Of a stretch of 64,000 bases of DNA, positions 45,807-58,827 are shown one piece after another (position 1 is the stretch's first letter; every line of letters begins with the position of its first letter). The translations under genes were made by a program, and so were the position numbers. The notes under the pieces are model-generated. The model was not told the origin of the DNA, made no database searches, and worked only from the letters and a program-made list of their open reading frames with translations. This stretch comes from Platerodrilus igneus (Eukaryota > Arthropoda > Insecta > Coleoptera > Lycidae): assembly GCA_036346225.1 (NCBI GenBank), contig JARFIW010000139.1:992001-1056000 (forward strand), in the 5' to 3' direction.

Positions 45807-48800
45807 GATAAGTATTAAATAAGATATGTAGAAGTTACTACTTAGAGACTGTAAAATATTATTTTATGAAGATTGGTATTAAGGCGAAAGTAAATATAAA
45901 TTTAAATATAAGGGTAAGTAAAAGCAACGAGATTGATGTTAGTCCGCGTCAGGGCAACGTATAGTACAAGACATGATTATTGTAACTTGTCAACCCAACT
46001 AAACTACTTAATGGTGACAAGAATAGATTAAGGAATATCTACGTATCCGAAATATAAAAAATGAATTGATATATGACGACACCAGCGACTCATAAAAGTA
46101 TTTGTTGAGGATTGATTAAGTACCTAATGAGAGTAAGATAAGGGGGCCCTCGTCTATATAAACCGAGCCGTAAGCAACGCACGGAAGATGTGACAGATGT
46201 GTAGAAGTATACGCATAGTTAAAGTTTTAACATTACTTCTCTGTCGAGTACAAATGTTTATTTTTGGGATTTAATAAATAACTAAAGTACAGTGTTTGTT
46301 GCATGATTATTTTTTTTTAGAAATTAAACGATAAATGGTTTTTAAAATCTCAATTAGCAAGGCCCAACCTATAATTCGCGTTACACTTGGAAAGTATCTT
46401 TACAAGGCTTGCATACTTTCAATACTCGACCTACGGCGTCGCCCTGAAAACCATATGCTTCGCCCTATAAAGTACCACTTTCCGAGCTATGCACGTAAAT
46501 AACTATTTCAATTGTTTGTGAATGTAATTCATTGTTACAGGTTTGCAACGGTATGTAATTAATTCTCATCTAATAATGATGTGAAAACTATCTTCTGTAT
46601 TAGAATCATCAGTACATCTCACTCATTATATGGGTATTAGTTCGATAGTAACATTGTAACGCATAAATTAAATACTTGCATATTTTTGTCATTATGTTGC
46701 ACAATCTTTGTTCTCTTCTGTTTAATGATTTTGTATTGGACCATCAAAATTGTATTTTGATTTAAACCTTGTTAAATTACACGTTGAGATAGCCTATTCC
46801 TATGCGACATTCTCAAAAATAAGTTAGCATTTTCGAATAATAATTTTGTATAGTTTTTGATTGAATACGGTGAAAAAGACGCAAAGAGGATTTAAAAAGT
46901 ACTTTTGTATTGAAGCGCTATTAACAGCAACTGTATTTCGCTGGTACCAAAAATTTGAATTTGATCATAGTAGCTTCATAGGCGAATTTTGAAAAGGCCG
47001 ACAAGCATTCATAAAAAACGAAAACACTGATCCTATTCGCGATACTTACAGTTTATGCTTCGGCGACAAGCTTTTCTCAAGTTTTCGTGGTTCCTCATAT
47101 TTTTTACATAAATATCTTCAATTCCTAGTAGTGCTCTGAAGGGAGAAAATATTAACAAAGGTTGGAGAAATAACGAGCTCCACATCGAAAATACACACTA
47201 GAGTGGCACTCCGAAAAACAAAACCGCTTCCGTTAATTTCCAGTACTGAAGCGGGTTACGTATTTACCACCAATTGTGCAGGATTTTTTCGTTCTCTCTC
47301 GGGATTGATTCAATTGAAATTGGCTGATGTCTTACAACCGATTGGAACAAAGTACTTCGACACATTACATCCCGCGAACGCCATAAAAATCTCCGAAGGT
47401 ACCTTAACGTATTTATATATTTTAAAATTATTCTAATCTTACAATGTAACTAATAATTTATAAAATAACCAGAACCGGATTTAGGACGCAAGAGTAATTC
47501 ATCTACCTTGATACTAAATACCATAGATTTAATAAATATAAGAAATGAAAACTTGAGTGTCTAATAAATAAAAGGTATATTACGGGTTAGTTCAGTTAAC
47601 ACGTAACAAACATTACAATTTTCTATTCTTAATTATGTGACAGTTTAGGTTTTATCACACTATTTCTGGACATGGCATTGATGCATAATTTCAAAACATC
47701 TTGGGATATATTCCAATTTTTAATTTTGTCTAAATCATATTGCGTTTATTATTTAATTCAGCACTTTCATATGGGTACAGTATACAGGCAGGTGTTTTAA
47801 GGGTTTGTGACGACAGTAGCGTGAGGGAGTCAGTTATTACTCAATGCGCATATTAAGAGCATCGTTCTTTATGGCTGCTGTCAATTTTCATTATAATTTA
47901 AGTATTTTATATATGAATAAGAGATTACAGGTATAATTTTCGTAGCGTGTTTGTATCTACATTTAGTTTCATACTCGTTATAGCAAATTCACGTTTGCTT
48001 TAGTAAAATAAAGTGTTTACAACCCTGAGACCTTTGTGTATTTATTGCAGGAGCAGCTGTAGCATTTAATCTAATAAATCTTGCGATTAGTAATTAATCG
48101 AAGCAACAAAAAAAAGAGTTCATATCAACCTTCTTTATTTTAAACCCCATATGTTTCCTGTTAAATTCCTTAAGATCGTTGGGTTTGTATTTGGAACTCT
48201 ATAACAAACAACGTCTTTAACCACATCCACCATCACACAAACCTGAACAAAACCAACTAGATTATATTTAAGGTTAAAGTTAATTACCAAAGCAAAATAC
48301 AATATTGGAAGTTTGTTACCTGAACTAATTGCAATTCCTAATTTTAAGATAGCTCAGTTTGTAGGTGCTTAATTTCATTGAGTTAGGTATTGTCGCCCGC
48401 ATCCATCAAACTAATCGAGTGTTTAATACGTGGTATTTTGATGACGTTTCACAATAACCCTAGATGTATAGTGTTAGTATTCGGTTCCGGTAGCTTAAAC
48501 AGGAAACAATTACTAAATCGCATCCCTCTTATTGTAGCTAAACTAGACTCAACAATAAGTAATTAGTTAACAACAAGACGATTACACATTACGCTAGAAG
48601 TAACTTCAAGATTAATTATAGGGATACTTAAATTGGCCATGCGGCGTTGCATGCTCTACGACCTGGTTATTAATAGGAACTTTCAAAGTTTAGTCTTCGT
48701 TGTCTAATGTATAGTATGTATACGTAGTTACTTGTCTCCTTAGTTTATAGGGTTAATTATTCTAAGGTTTCTAAGCTCTTAAACGAAGATTATACCATCA

Positions 48801-49582
48801 TCAAACTTGAAAGTAAGTTTATAATGGTATAGCAAACACTGGTTCCCTAGAGTGCAATCTTTAATAAATATAAAGAGGTTGTTTCTTCTAATCGAGCTAC
48901 CTAAAATTTGTGGTGTATACACCACTTTGTTGATATTTTATGGTTATAAGATATATATTTAAAATGAGAACTCTCAGAATGGCTATATATTTAAAAATAA
49001 ATTTTATAAATAGGTTATCGAAAATGACGGAAACAACAAAAAATGTCTGTAATTTTAAAGTGAAGTACCTAAGTTTATAGTAAAAGTAAATCAATAAATT
49101 GCGTTTGAAAAGAGCACTTACGAGTTTATTTTAAATTTTTATGGAACATTACATCATTATTACGAAAGGTGGTTAAAGTTGTAGGGGAAACGGACGATAG
49201 ATTCTGTGAATAAATGATCAAAGTGCAGATCAACACTTCGAGAATTAATGTTAGTCATAAGTTTTTCATTGCAGATTGCACCCAAAAAGATTATTTGCTT
49301 GTTGCATTCACTTTGTACAACTGAAAACAGAAACACTGTTTACGATGGAACAGTATAATACTTCTAACTTTACCCAATTTGTAGGGTTCATTTTAGTAAA
49401 GCATTAGATAGATCATGAGCGTCTAGAAACCCTGAAACATATGGCAATTAATATGTGTTTTACTTTCCATCATAAACCAACTATGACGTAGCACTCGTAC
49501 TCAATAATTCACTTTAAATCTTCTATAAAACCATGTTTGTACTATATTGTACCTAATAACTTTTAAATTATACCCAAGATAT
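45807..49582. other. Mostly unassigned AT-rich sequence
   Basis: No protein domain was found; frames such as 47,203-47,436 are unsupported. The only regulatory-like signal is the TATA and polyadenylation pair described at 46,153-46,278. Confidence 0.5.
46153..46278 (+). promoter_or_regulatory. TATA-like box with downstream AATAAA
   Basis: TATATAAA at 46,155-46,162 lies in a short GC-richer stretch (GGGGGCCCTCG upstream) and is followed by AATAAA at 46,273-46,278. This compact order resembles the U3/R part of a small LTR. No repeat partner or clean LTR ends were found, so it is only a candidate. Confidence 0.3.
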
Positions 49583-50269
49583 TTAGGATTCCGTACCGTA
49601 TAAGGTATAACGGAACCATTATAAGATAACTCTCGTGTCCGTCCGTCCGTATGTCACAGAAGGTTTTTCTCGAAAACTATGTAACGTAGGAATTTGAAAT
49701 TTGGCACAATGCTAGGTCTTTATGGCACGCACATATATCGACAGTCAGAAAGTAGAAAAATATTTTTAGATTAAAATGACGGGAGTTAATTCGGTCAAAA
49801 GAAAAAAAGTTTTAATAAATATATCGTGAAGAGGTATCATTTGAAAGAAGATTCTAAAAGGCTTCTAAACATATTTTTTTTTATAATTTTCGGTTCAGTA
49901 ATCCTCATGATATAGCTCAAAATGTGCCAAAAATGACAGCCTCCTACATTTCCAAAGCTAAAATTTTGATTTTAATAGTGACACTAGCTATTGAGTCATA
50001 GATTATCGGAAAACTGCAGGTTTTTTGACAGTGTAATAGTTGCTGGGAAAAATATTTTTTAAACACAGTAATAGACAACGTATTTACTTATGTACCAATA
50101 CAATGTGGGACAATATCTTCATTTTTCGGTTATCACAATCAAATTTGGATAAAATTTAAATACACATAAAAAATAAAAACAGCTTAATTTGGTTTATTGA
50201 TTGCTCACTATAGTATTGGTACGGAACCCTGCTAGTGCGAGTTCGACTCGCTCTTGGCTAACTTTTTTT
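49583..50269 (+). repeat. Interspersed repeat with inverted ends and B-box-like tail
   Basis: TTCCGTACC at 49,589-49,597 is the exact complement of GGTACGGAA at 50,218-50,226. The 5' part has GTCCGTCCGTCCGTATGTCA and a GAAATTTGGCACAATG block. The 3' end reads GAGTTCGACTCGC followed by CTCTTGG and a T run. This layout matches a repeat common in insect genomes (a TTCCGTACC start, a GTCCGTCC run, and a GGTACGGAACCCT end). GTTCGACTC resembles an RNA polymerase III B box, but the direction and class of the element are not settled by sequence alone. Confidence 0.65.
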
Positions 50270-51290
50270 ATACTAACGTCACCTTATTTATATGAAGAGT
50301 GCTATACGTTTTCTCATTGCGCATTACAACTTTTCTTAGTATTTTAAACATGAGAGGCTAACGAAAAGTCTTTTGACTTTTAGTTTATAAAAAAATATAT
50401 AAATTTTCCGCTTGTCAATATATATATAATTTGCCGTAGTACTCCGCTCTAAATTTAGTACTTTCTCAAAAACCATTCGAGTCTCAACGTTGGGCCGTCA
50501 TAAATATGCCGTGGTACTCGTGTAAAAGCCTCACCAACAAAAATATATTCGAAAATTTTGTAAATTTTCAAAACTCGAAAATTGCACATAATAGAAAAAT
50601 TTTCAAAAATTAAATAATCCAAAAAAATATATTTCTTATCCGTTTTCCTCTCATCCTCGGTTGAATTGCCAATTTTCTGCAACTGTTTCCGGCTAGCTCA
50701 GTTGGGCCTCCTCTTGGATATCTAGATTCACTCTCATATTATCTATCGTTCACGCACACTCCCAATAAAACCACAAAATACAACAAACCTACAATCTTTT
50801 ATTTATCACTATTTACAATTTCAATATTATCCACATTTCAGTGATCAAGTTACACCTCAATAAATCCGATTTTGTAATGTCCTGTATTTTTATTTACATT
50901 ATCAAACACATAGAATGTACCCGGAGTAAATGGGCCCTCAATAATACCTTATTTCTCATTCCTTCTTTATAATTTATTTTAAATCTACGTAAACTCTGGA
51001 GTATGGTGAGCTCATGATAACTCAGTTAATTATGAATAATGTATGCTCTTATACTTTGCATACTCTTACAGCAAACTAAAAAAACAACCCATGTACTCTT
51101 CACAAAATTTAACTTCCTGATGGAACGTTAATAAGCTTTATATACAACTTCAGATTTCTATTTAAATACCATAATAAAGTTAGTTATACGTATTATGTTC
51201 AATACGCAAAATAATGCACACTACCTTCAAAATTCACTCTCATACGTCACCCAATATGCATAGTTTATGGTTTATAACAACACAATTTCA
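50270..51290. other. Nothing firm, one tRNA-like A box
   Basis: AT-rich sequence. At 50,692-50,705 GCTAGCTCAGTTGG is a perfect tRNA A-box context, and a weak TTC-containing B-box-like string follows near 50,722. No cloverleaf could be drawn, so this is at best an old tRNA or SINE relic. Confidence 0.35.
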
Positions 51291-51380
51291 AAGCGTTACC
51301 TGGAATTTCTAGAAGATCTCTGCTCCCTTGACGATGCCGTGTATTTGCTTCTTTCTGGTCTGCAGGCCGCTTCTAGCTAT
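51291..51380 (-). other. Splice-like/coding-like block 1
   Basis: On the minus strand an ACGGCATCGTCAAGGG-type core leads to TTCCAG followed by GTAACG, a good splice donor. The matching block at 52.5 kb has the same core with a 3-base insertion (ATC) and the same donor. In one plus frame both blocks read a DDAVY-like peptide and in one minus frame an HGIVKG/DGIIVEG-like peptide. I cannot decide which strand, if either, is coded. No family is recognised. Confidence 0.35.
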
Positions 51381-51834
51381 TAGTAGAAGAATCCCATTTC
51401 AGTTGAACTGCTAGCGCTGCCTTAACGTTGTATCCAATTTTCAGATCCAAATTAATTATACTTCTTTCATAATTATTTAATTTAATCCACGTTACATAAC
51501 GTCACTACACGAAAAAAAATATAGGTGATACCTTAATAAAATCTAAACTCGGCACAACCCGCGTACAAATTATGAGGCTAACACCGTGCAATATATACGT
51601 AAATAACCGTTTAATTAAACTCAATTAAATTAATAAATTAATGGCATTGGCTTCTACCATTTATTTTCTTTGCAAACGTACTAAATTTTTATCATTATTT
51701 GTAAAATTTTGTTCATACCTGTTACTTAAAAATGAACTAACTGGAATAAATTTCGCACGTAATTTCTGGTTGTTTCCTTTATACAGGGTGTTTTGAAATT
51801 GCTTCGTTTATATTTACCTTTAACCCTTTAAAAC

Positions 51835-51841
<7 letters not shown>

Positions 51842-51869
<28 letters not shown>
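51842..51869. repeat. AT dinucleotide microsatellite
   Basis: A pure TA run of about 28 bp. Confidence 0.9.
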
Positions 51870-51873
<4 letters not shown>

Positions 51874-51999
51874 TCCGGTGTAGTTACTCTGTAAATCGCC
51901 GGATCGCTAAAAGCCCCGCTATTTGTGTCATAAATATTGAGAAGTTTGCCTCGGCTGCTCCCTCTCGGGCATTCTACTATGCATAATATACCACTAAAG

Positions 52000-52055
52000 A
52001 CGCTTACCTGGACTGCTGAATCGAAAAACTCCTGCTCACTGCCTCCACGCTGTAA
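52000..52055 (-). other. Splice-like block 2
   Basis: On the minus strand TTTTAAATTACAG precedes a 42-base open segment starting CGTGGAGGCAGTGAG and ending AGTCCAG, followed by GTAAGC. Both splice sites are good. The segment aligns loosely with the blocks at 51.3 and 52.5 kb. It would encode 14 residues in phase 0. Confidence 0.35.
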
Positions 52056-52499
52056 TTTAAAAGCAAATCACTACCCTACAATCATAGTCAAAATAACGCA
52101 ACACAAGATACATCACACTCAATTTACATGAAATAAATATTACAATTTTTAAAAACTCTTTTCATTATATACAATAATATCACTTGGATTCTCAACAATT
52201 CCTTTTCAAAAATGTATTTGAATTCAATAATCTTATCACACAAATACCATATTAAAGTAAGAGGTCTAACCCCATAACTGACTTTAACCCTTGTCCTAAT
52301 ATGAATTCATAGTAAAACTTTATACAACATAACCTGGTTTTCTTTACATTAACTATCCCTTACCACCTAAACAAGTTTTATCTACATACATTGTCCAATC
52401 AAATTTTCAGTTCATAAATTTCATCAAGAATTATCACTCCAAAGCACCAAAAAAATTAACGTAAACACAGCAAATCACCACCACAAAAATGTTTTATAA

Positions 52500-52615
52500 A
52501 ATTCGTTACCTGGTAACTATTCTCCTGCAGGTATCAGCAAATCAGCCCTCGACGATGATGCCGTCTACAAAACTCACGGCTATCAAGCCGCTCTCCAGGT
52601 TGAATCACCATTTCT
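52500..52615 (-). other. Splice-like/coding-like block 3
   Basis: On the minus strand TTTTGTAG precedes ACGGCATCATCGTCGAGGGC, and the block ends AGTTACCAG followed by GTAACG. It is related to block 1 over about 80 bp, including an AGCGGC(T/C)TG stretch upstream. In a plus frame it reads ALDDDAVYKTHGYQAALQ. Meaning unknown. Confidence 0.35.
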
Positions 52616-55600
52616 TCCGGCACGTTAACTATTCAGATCTTTCCTCATTTACCGTAAGCAAAATGCATCCAAACTTCCACAATTTTTTATTATATTTCCA
52701 TTTATAAATAACCAATCAAAAATTGCTGCATTCACCATTAAATTCCAAATTTAGAAACTTTTTGTACGCTCCAACACCCAAAAACTGTAGTTGGTACTTA
52801 CATGCGTAATACACGCTTCGCTTACAACTCTATATTTATTAAAATATTTTCAATATCAACTTATCATCAAAACACACTAACTTGTGTGCAATTACAAATA
52901 ACTATGTACAATCACTTAAAATATTCACTACTAGAACTACCATCGAAGATGAACAAAAAAAGTAAGAGAAAGTCACTCTCCTCCAGGGTGTTTTTATAAG
53001 GACAAAGTGAAACCCCCTTTTCTAAATTCGCACGTATTCAACAACGTACAAACAAACATTCCAAGTAAACCGCCAACCGTCTGCTTGTTTCCAGAAATTG
53101 CAGGCATAACCGTTGCCAATTTCGAGTTAAGACACCAACGGTTCTAAATTTTCCTGAAATATAACGTACAAAAATATAAAAATCGTTCGAAAACCGCCAA
53201 CCGTGCGTGCGTTCGAAGAACACTAGCCTCAACAAACATTGATTCTCGTTAATTCACGCCTCTCAACTCAACCAAACATATTTCTTCTCACTTACTTTCG
53301 TATATCGCCTTGTTCCACTCAAGCTTCATTCTTACGAACCCCCAGTTGGATATCTGCCCTCTCTCATATTAAGACTGTTACGCGTATACCTGTAACGTCC
53401 AATTAGATCACTCAATTTCTCTCCATACTTTCGATCGATACAAACATCTTTCGTCTTACTCTATTTACAAGCTACAAAATTGTCTTTGTTTCCTTGTTGA
53501 TTTCCTTGTTGATTTGCATCTTTGTCTCTCATATGATGTGATAAAGTCGGTCTTCATTTGTAATATCGCTCCGTGCCTACGTTTTGACGTCCATTTACAT
53601 TCTTAGAAATTATATATATGGATTAATATGATAACGTCGTACTCGGTGTTATGACGTGTTTTCAAACCAAATTTAATCTTACTAATTTTACTATTATGCC
53701 ACGGCTAACCCTACTTAATCTACACAGAGTGCACAACGTTACGATGTCAATTTTTCTCTTCTCCACCCCTTTTTGATTACCTATTTGTTTGAATTTATAA
53801 AACGAAGTCAATTAATTTCACATAATGAAAAGAAATATTATTTACAAGTTTTGAAAAATATTAAAATACACCCTTCGATCAATCAATATCATATGTATCA
53901 TTTACCCCAAAATTTATATGCTTTGAATTCAATCTAAAGTCACCAAAAACTACCTCTTTCTTTTTAAAAAACCTGGTACGTTCTAGACCTCTTTATAATA
54001 TATTACGTAAGTTTAACGTATGCAATGTTTGTTGCCGACTTCGTTACACTTTTTATATAAATTGAGTAAATTCAGTATTGAAATTTAAATAGAAAAATAT
54101 CTTAAAATTAAATAAATCTGACCTGCTACGGCTTGTTCGGGTCGTGGATATACACCCCTTTATTGTCCGCTTTCGTTGAACCAGTGTTTGAGTACAGTCA
54201 CCCCTTGTTTTCAAAAATTACTTCGTGCTTCTTTATTTTATATGCTTTGAATCTCGCAACTCAAAATTGTACCAGAATTGTACCAAAATATAATTATCGA
54301 CGCTGATTTAAATTGTAATATTATATTGACACAGATTTGACATATTCTTGTCGACGCATACTTGAATTATTCAGAAATACACCACCAATTTGAATTATTA
54401 TCCTCAACACATTCGAATATTCGAGATATTCTTAACACATTTAAATTATTATATCTATCCATTTGAATTATAAAAAAAATGTACCATAAATTCGAAATAT
54501 TCAGAAATGTACCATGATTCGAGTTATTATATCTATCCACACATTTGAAATATTCTTCTCATCAACTGTTCGAAGCCGTTAAACGGCAAAAGAAGTCTTC
54601 ATAATTGTAGCACTATTATCACTTGATATTTTATTAAATATTTAAAATTACACGTGACTTTTTGTTTCACAATGATGCAGCTTCGCCCTGCCTGAGTTTT
54701 AAACTGACTCGTTTTATCATTGCTCGGTGTTAATATAGGCTGTTCCCACATGTGGGCGAGGTTTTGAACAAGTCTTGTAGATATCTCAACCAACAAGGTC
54801 TTTGTATTTCCTGCATTTTGAAGTTGTTTCTGATGTAATTTACTTGGTTTTTGTGTAATATCTATTTGCTATTGATACATCGTTATCTTGACCATACGTT
54901 GTTTTGTATAGATATCGCCTTTTCAATATTGTACAAAATAAATGATGTAGCTTTAATTCTACTTTCGTTTATTTTATGAGTGTTTTCAACTGCGTTTTTT
55001 TATCAAAAATATTTATTGTTTCTGCGTACTTACATAAAGCTTTGTTAGGTTTTATCTCTTATCTTCGTATTTGTTTCATAACTAATTAGAACACTTCTCA
55101 ACGCGTGTTTAATTACATTTACTATCTTTTCCTCTGAATACGCGTACTTTTACTGAAAGATATTCTCACTTGCATTACTTAAAATTAATAAAGGTCTATA
55201 TACAGAGTGTTAAATACTTGCTATTTCTATAACGTATGAATTACCTATTTTTCTGCTAAATACACGTTCTATTGTTGTAAGATATGCTACCTTGCATCGC
55301 TTTTTGCCAAGCGAAAACGCAAGTCCGTGGATATAGATACGCCCTGTATAATAAGCGTATTATAAATACATAGCCATTAATGTACAATAACGAAAACACA
55401 AATTTAAGCCGTACTTGTAAATAATCACTCTAAGATAAATACAAGGCCATTTATTTCACTTATTAATTATCAATACGTTTTCGATGCATATAAAAATGCT
55501 TTTCATTTGATGTAAATAGCATAGAGTAGTGCTAGCTTTACGCATTTACGTAAAACGAAGTTACAATCAACCTTTATAAGTATACATTAAAAAAACGTTT

Positions 55601-56605
55601 TGTTTGCGGTGAGAACCAATTTTTTATTACAATTATAAAATGCAACTCGTTGGCATTATAAAGTAATAAATTCTTTAAATTAATCACATCGATTGACTCT
55701 GTATAACATAGGTTCAATTTTAAATAAGAAATTCTCTGGAATATACGAAATTAAGAAGGAATTTTCGAGAAAATACGTCAGTTAATAAGAAATATGGTTT
55801 AAACTCATTAATGAACAAAACGTTTATTCTATGGAACTTTAAAAAGCCCATAACATGTGATAAAAATGTCGATAAGAACGCGGTTTAATAGTCTTACGTA
55901 TTAGTGAGGGAGATCGGAAACTATTAACCTAAGGTGTTAGAGAAAGAGGGTCAACGCACATAAGTCACGCTAACGAGGTAATAAACCCAGGGGATTTAAA
56001 TGCTAATGAGTCATTTCCAGAAACTTGCATCAGATAGGCGTGTGGTCTTCGGAATGGATCACGTAAACACTTGTACATTCTAGAAAAAGATAATTTTTAT
56101 ATACGAACAGAAGCAATCGTATTAAAATCCATTGATAAATTCGCGTCGACCAAGCAATATGGAAAGAATTTCGAAAATGTTTTGAAGTATGCAATATACA
56201 TATCGTAATTAATACTTACGATGTAACAGTAAAGGAGTAATTTTTAAACGTAATCTTCATAAAAATGGAACTTGTTAGATGCAGTTATTTGATTTTGTAA
56301 TATGCAATGAAGATGGAAAGTCTCTTAAGATAAAAAGCTGCTTTAAAAATTTAATTGTATAATTAAATCGAAGATATACATTGGTTTCTAAATGGAGATT
56401 TAAATAATATGGAAATCTTGTAAGCTGATTTTGAACGTCAATTTAAAAATAGAAGCAAAAGATACTTAACACGAATTTTTACGAATAATTACGAATTGGA
56501 AAAGCGCTTTGTGAATTTTTGCAAGTATTACTTTTAAAATATTGTTTGTAATTGGTATTTGAGTATTTGAAATTTATATCTTGGGTAGAATAGGTCTTAA
56601 TTATA
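52616..56605. other. AT-rich region, nothing firm
   Basis: No gene or known repeat was identified. A ~25-bp motif with ACCGCCAACCGT occurs twice (near 53,070 and 53,193), each preceded by AACGTACAAA. Short CAGGGTGT-like strings at 51,784, 52,985 and (inverted) near 55,343 resemble transposon ends but could not be paired convincingly. Confidence 0.4.
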
Positions 56606-57061
56606 CCGGATGTAACAAAATAAGTGTAAAACATTTCAGGGGATGATTCCTCATCGTAAAAGAGATAAGGTCCTTCATATAAAGAAACTTTATTGAAGCA
56701 TCCCTTGTTAAGATACGGCCCCTTAAAGGGGTACAAAGAATTTGTTTTTCATTTTTTTACAAGCACTAAAAAAGTTACAAAATTAAAATTAGGGACATTT
56801 TTACTATCAAAAATACACTTACTCAGTAATTTATCTGGTTTACCCCATGGTTGTAAGGGGTGGAAAACGCAACCCCTAAAATTTATTTCAAATGTAACTT
56901 TTTGTCTTATTATTCGTTTGCCATTTAAAAATTTATTTCCAATAGCTTATTTCATTCTAAACAAAAAATGTCTCTTGAATTTTTGCCCAAAATTAACCAG
57001 TACGCAGAAAAAAATTATTTTACAAACAACTACAGAGATACATTGTCATAAATGCGAACTG
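56606..57061 (+). repeat. Left long terminal inverted repeat
   Basis: Pairs with 58,362-58,827. Landmarks are TTCCTCATCGTAAAAGAGAT, CCCCTTAAAGGGG and ACCCCATGGTTGTAAGGGGT. Confidence 0.8.
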
Positions 57062-57119
57062 GATTATTATTGTTATTTTGTAGTTACTACCTGCATCAAA
57101 GTATGATTAAAGATGAATA

Positions 57120-58216
57120 AACAAAACTAATTTATTAATAACAAAACACACAACATGTAAAAATAATAGTAAATGTTCAATATGTCCACCTTCCGTCATT
57201 ACACATGCATCTAGACGTCGGCGCATTGAGCCACGTATTCGCTAAAATATTTCTGAAGTCTCTCTAATTACCCTGCGACGCGGTTTCTTAAGTCTACATC
57301 GCGAACAGGTGTAGGATAAACCAAACCTGTAAATGGCCCAAAGTAGAGAAATCGAGAGGATTCAAATCCGGGTATCGAGCGGGCCAATTCTGCGGTCCTC
57401 CTCAACCTATTCAATGATTTGGATATGTTTGAGTTAAATGCTGACGTGCTGCTTGACCAAAATGGGCGGAAGCCCCATCATGCATAAAAAACATAATCCT
57501 CTGATACCACAAGGAACTTCCTCCAGCAGTACTGGATGCACTTCTCTTAAAAATTGAGTGTATGCTTTACCATTTAATCGAGGAGGTAGAAAATAAAGGC
57601 CAATTAAATAATCCCCAATAACTCCAACTCACACGTTAAGACAAAAATGTTCCTAATGGTTAGCTTGGACAATAGCGTGACGGTTTTCATCAGCCCATAT
57701 GTGGTTATTATAAAATTAATAATCTTGTCCCGAGAAAAAGTACGTTCGTCTGTGAATTCAATCGTCTTCAGAAAGTCAGGATTTCTTCTAATCATTTCCA
57801 GCATCTAATTGGAAAATTCATGACGGTTCGGAAAATCTCGCGGTAACAGTGCCTGTACTCGTTGTAGATGGTAGGGCTATAAGAGTTGTTCCTTTAAAAT
57901 TCGAAATACCGTCATCATCATTTAACTCGAAAGCAATCTTTCTAGTACTGCTAGTGGGTTGTTCCTCAACCAAATTAAGTACTGCTTCTTCAAGCTGTGG
58001 TGTTCTAACTTCTCGATGGCGACCACAATCCTGCGTTCTTTTTTTGAATGAACCATATTCTCGTAATCGTTGATAAAGTTGGGCAAATATTCTATGCGAA
58101 GGAAGCTGTCGTTGAGGATACATTTCAGCATACCTTCTACAAGCTTCTAACCCACTACCCTGCAACAGACCGTAAACATAATGCATATCAGCCATATCCG
58201 CATTTGTGTATGCCAT
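57120..58216 (-). pseudogene. Mariner-like transposase with DUF4817-like N-terminus
   Basis: From ATG 58,216 the minus strand reads MAYTNADMADMHYVYGLLQG and QRLREYGSF, then RTPQLEEAVLNLVEE. This is the DNA-binding head known as DUF4817 in insect proteins. The catalytic part is scattered over frames: LYPYHLQRVQ-like and PRDFPNRHEF residues, FTDERTFSRD with the first Asp near 57,752, HDGASAHFGQ near 57,478 (second Asp) and PARYPDLNPLDF near 57,370 (third Asp). So the triad is D, D, D with mariner-type spacing. At least four shifts or stops break it, so it is inactive. The protein would cut and paste the surrounding inverted repeats. Confidence 0.8.
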
Positions 58217-58361
58217 TTTAATAACAAGTGAATTATTAAACTAAAAAATTAAGAACAGAACAATAACACACAATTATTAATTCAATTTCAAAGATTTACA
58301 AACTGACAGCATGATAACAATTTAATTGTCACTATCACTAATAGCGGCCTCCTAGATAAAT

Positions 58362-58827
58362 TAGTTTCGCATTTTCGTCTTATGACGATGTATGTCTGTA
58401 GTTGTTTGTAAAATAATTTTTTTCTGCAAACTGGTTAATTTTGGGCAAAAAATTCAAGAGACATTTTGTTTAGAATGAAATAAGCTATTGGAAATAAATT
58501 TTTAAATGGCAAACAAATGATAAGACAAAAAGTTACATTGGAAACAAATGTTAGAGGTTGCGTTTTTCCACCCCTTACAACCATGGGGGTAAACCAAATA
58601 AATTACTGTGTAAGTGTATTTTTGATAGTAAAAAATGTCACCTTAATTTCAATTTTGTAACTTTTCAGTGTTTGTAAAAAAATAAAAAAGAATTTTTGTA
58701 CCCCCTTTAAGGGGCTGGATCTTAACAAGGGATACTCCAAGGAAGTTTCTTTATATGAAAGACCCTATCTCTTTTACGATGAGGAATCACCCCCTGAAAT
58801 GTTTTACTCTTATTTTGATACACCCGA
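58362..58827 (-). repeat. Right long terminal inverted repeat
   Basis: Complement of 56,606-57,061 with scattered substitutions and short gaps. Confidence 0.8.

Larger units (their letters stand above)
56606..58827 (-). mobile_element. Mariner-like transposon with long inverted repeats
   Basis: The ends are CCGGATGTAACAAAATAAG at 56,606 and, inward on the other strand, TCGGGTGTATCAAAATAAG at 58,827. TA lies directly outside both (56,604-56,605 and 58,828-58,829), as expected for Tc1/mariner insertion. The inverted repeats extend to about 57,061 and 58,362, roughly 450 bp each and about 85-90% identical. A decayed transposase fills the middle on the minus strand. Such long repeats are uncommon in mariners and would let the transcript or the DNA fold back. 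Confidence 0.8.

Noticed and set aside
50692..50745. tRNA gene starting at GGCTAGCTCAGTTGG
   Set aside because: The A box is good but no B box or cloverleaf stems follow.
51784..55356. A 3.5-kb transposon bounded by CAGGGTGT-like ends
   Set aside because: Only 8-10 bases match, the flanks show no clean target duplication and no transposase lies between.
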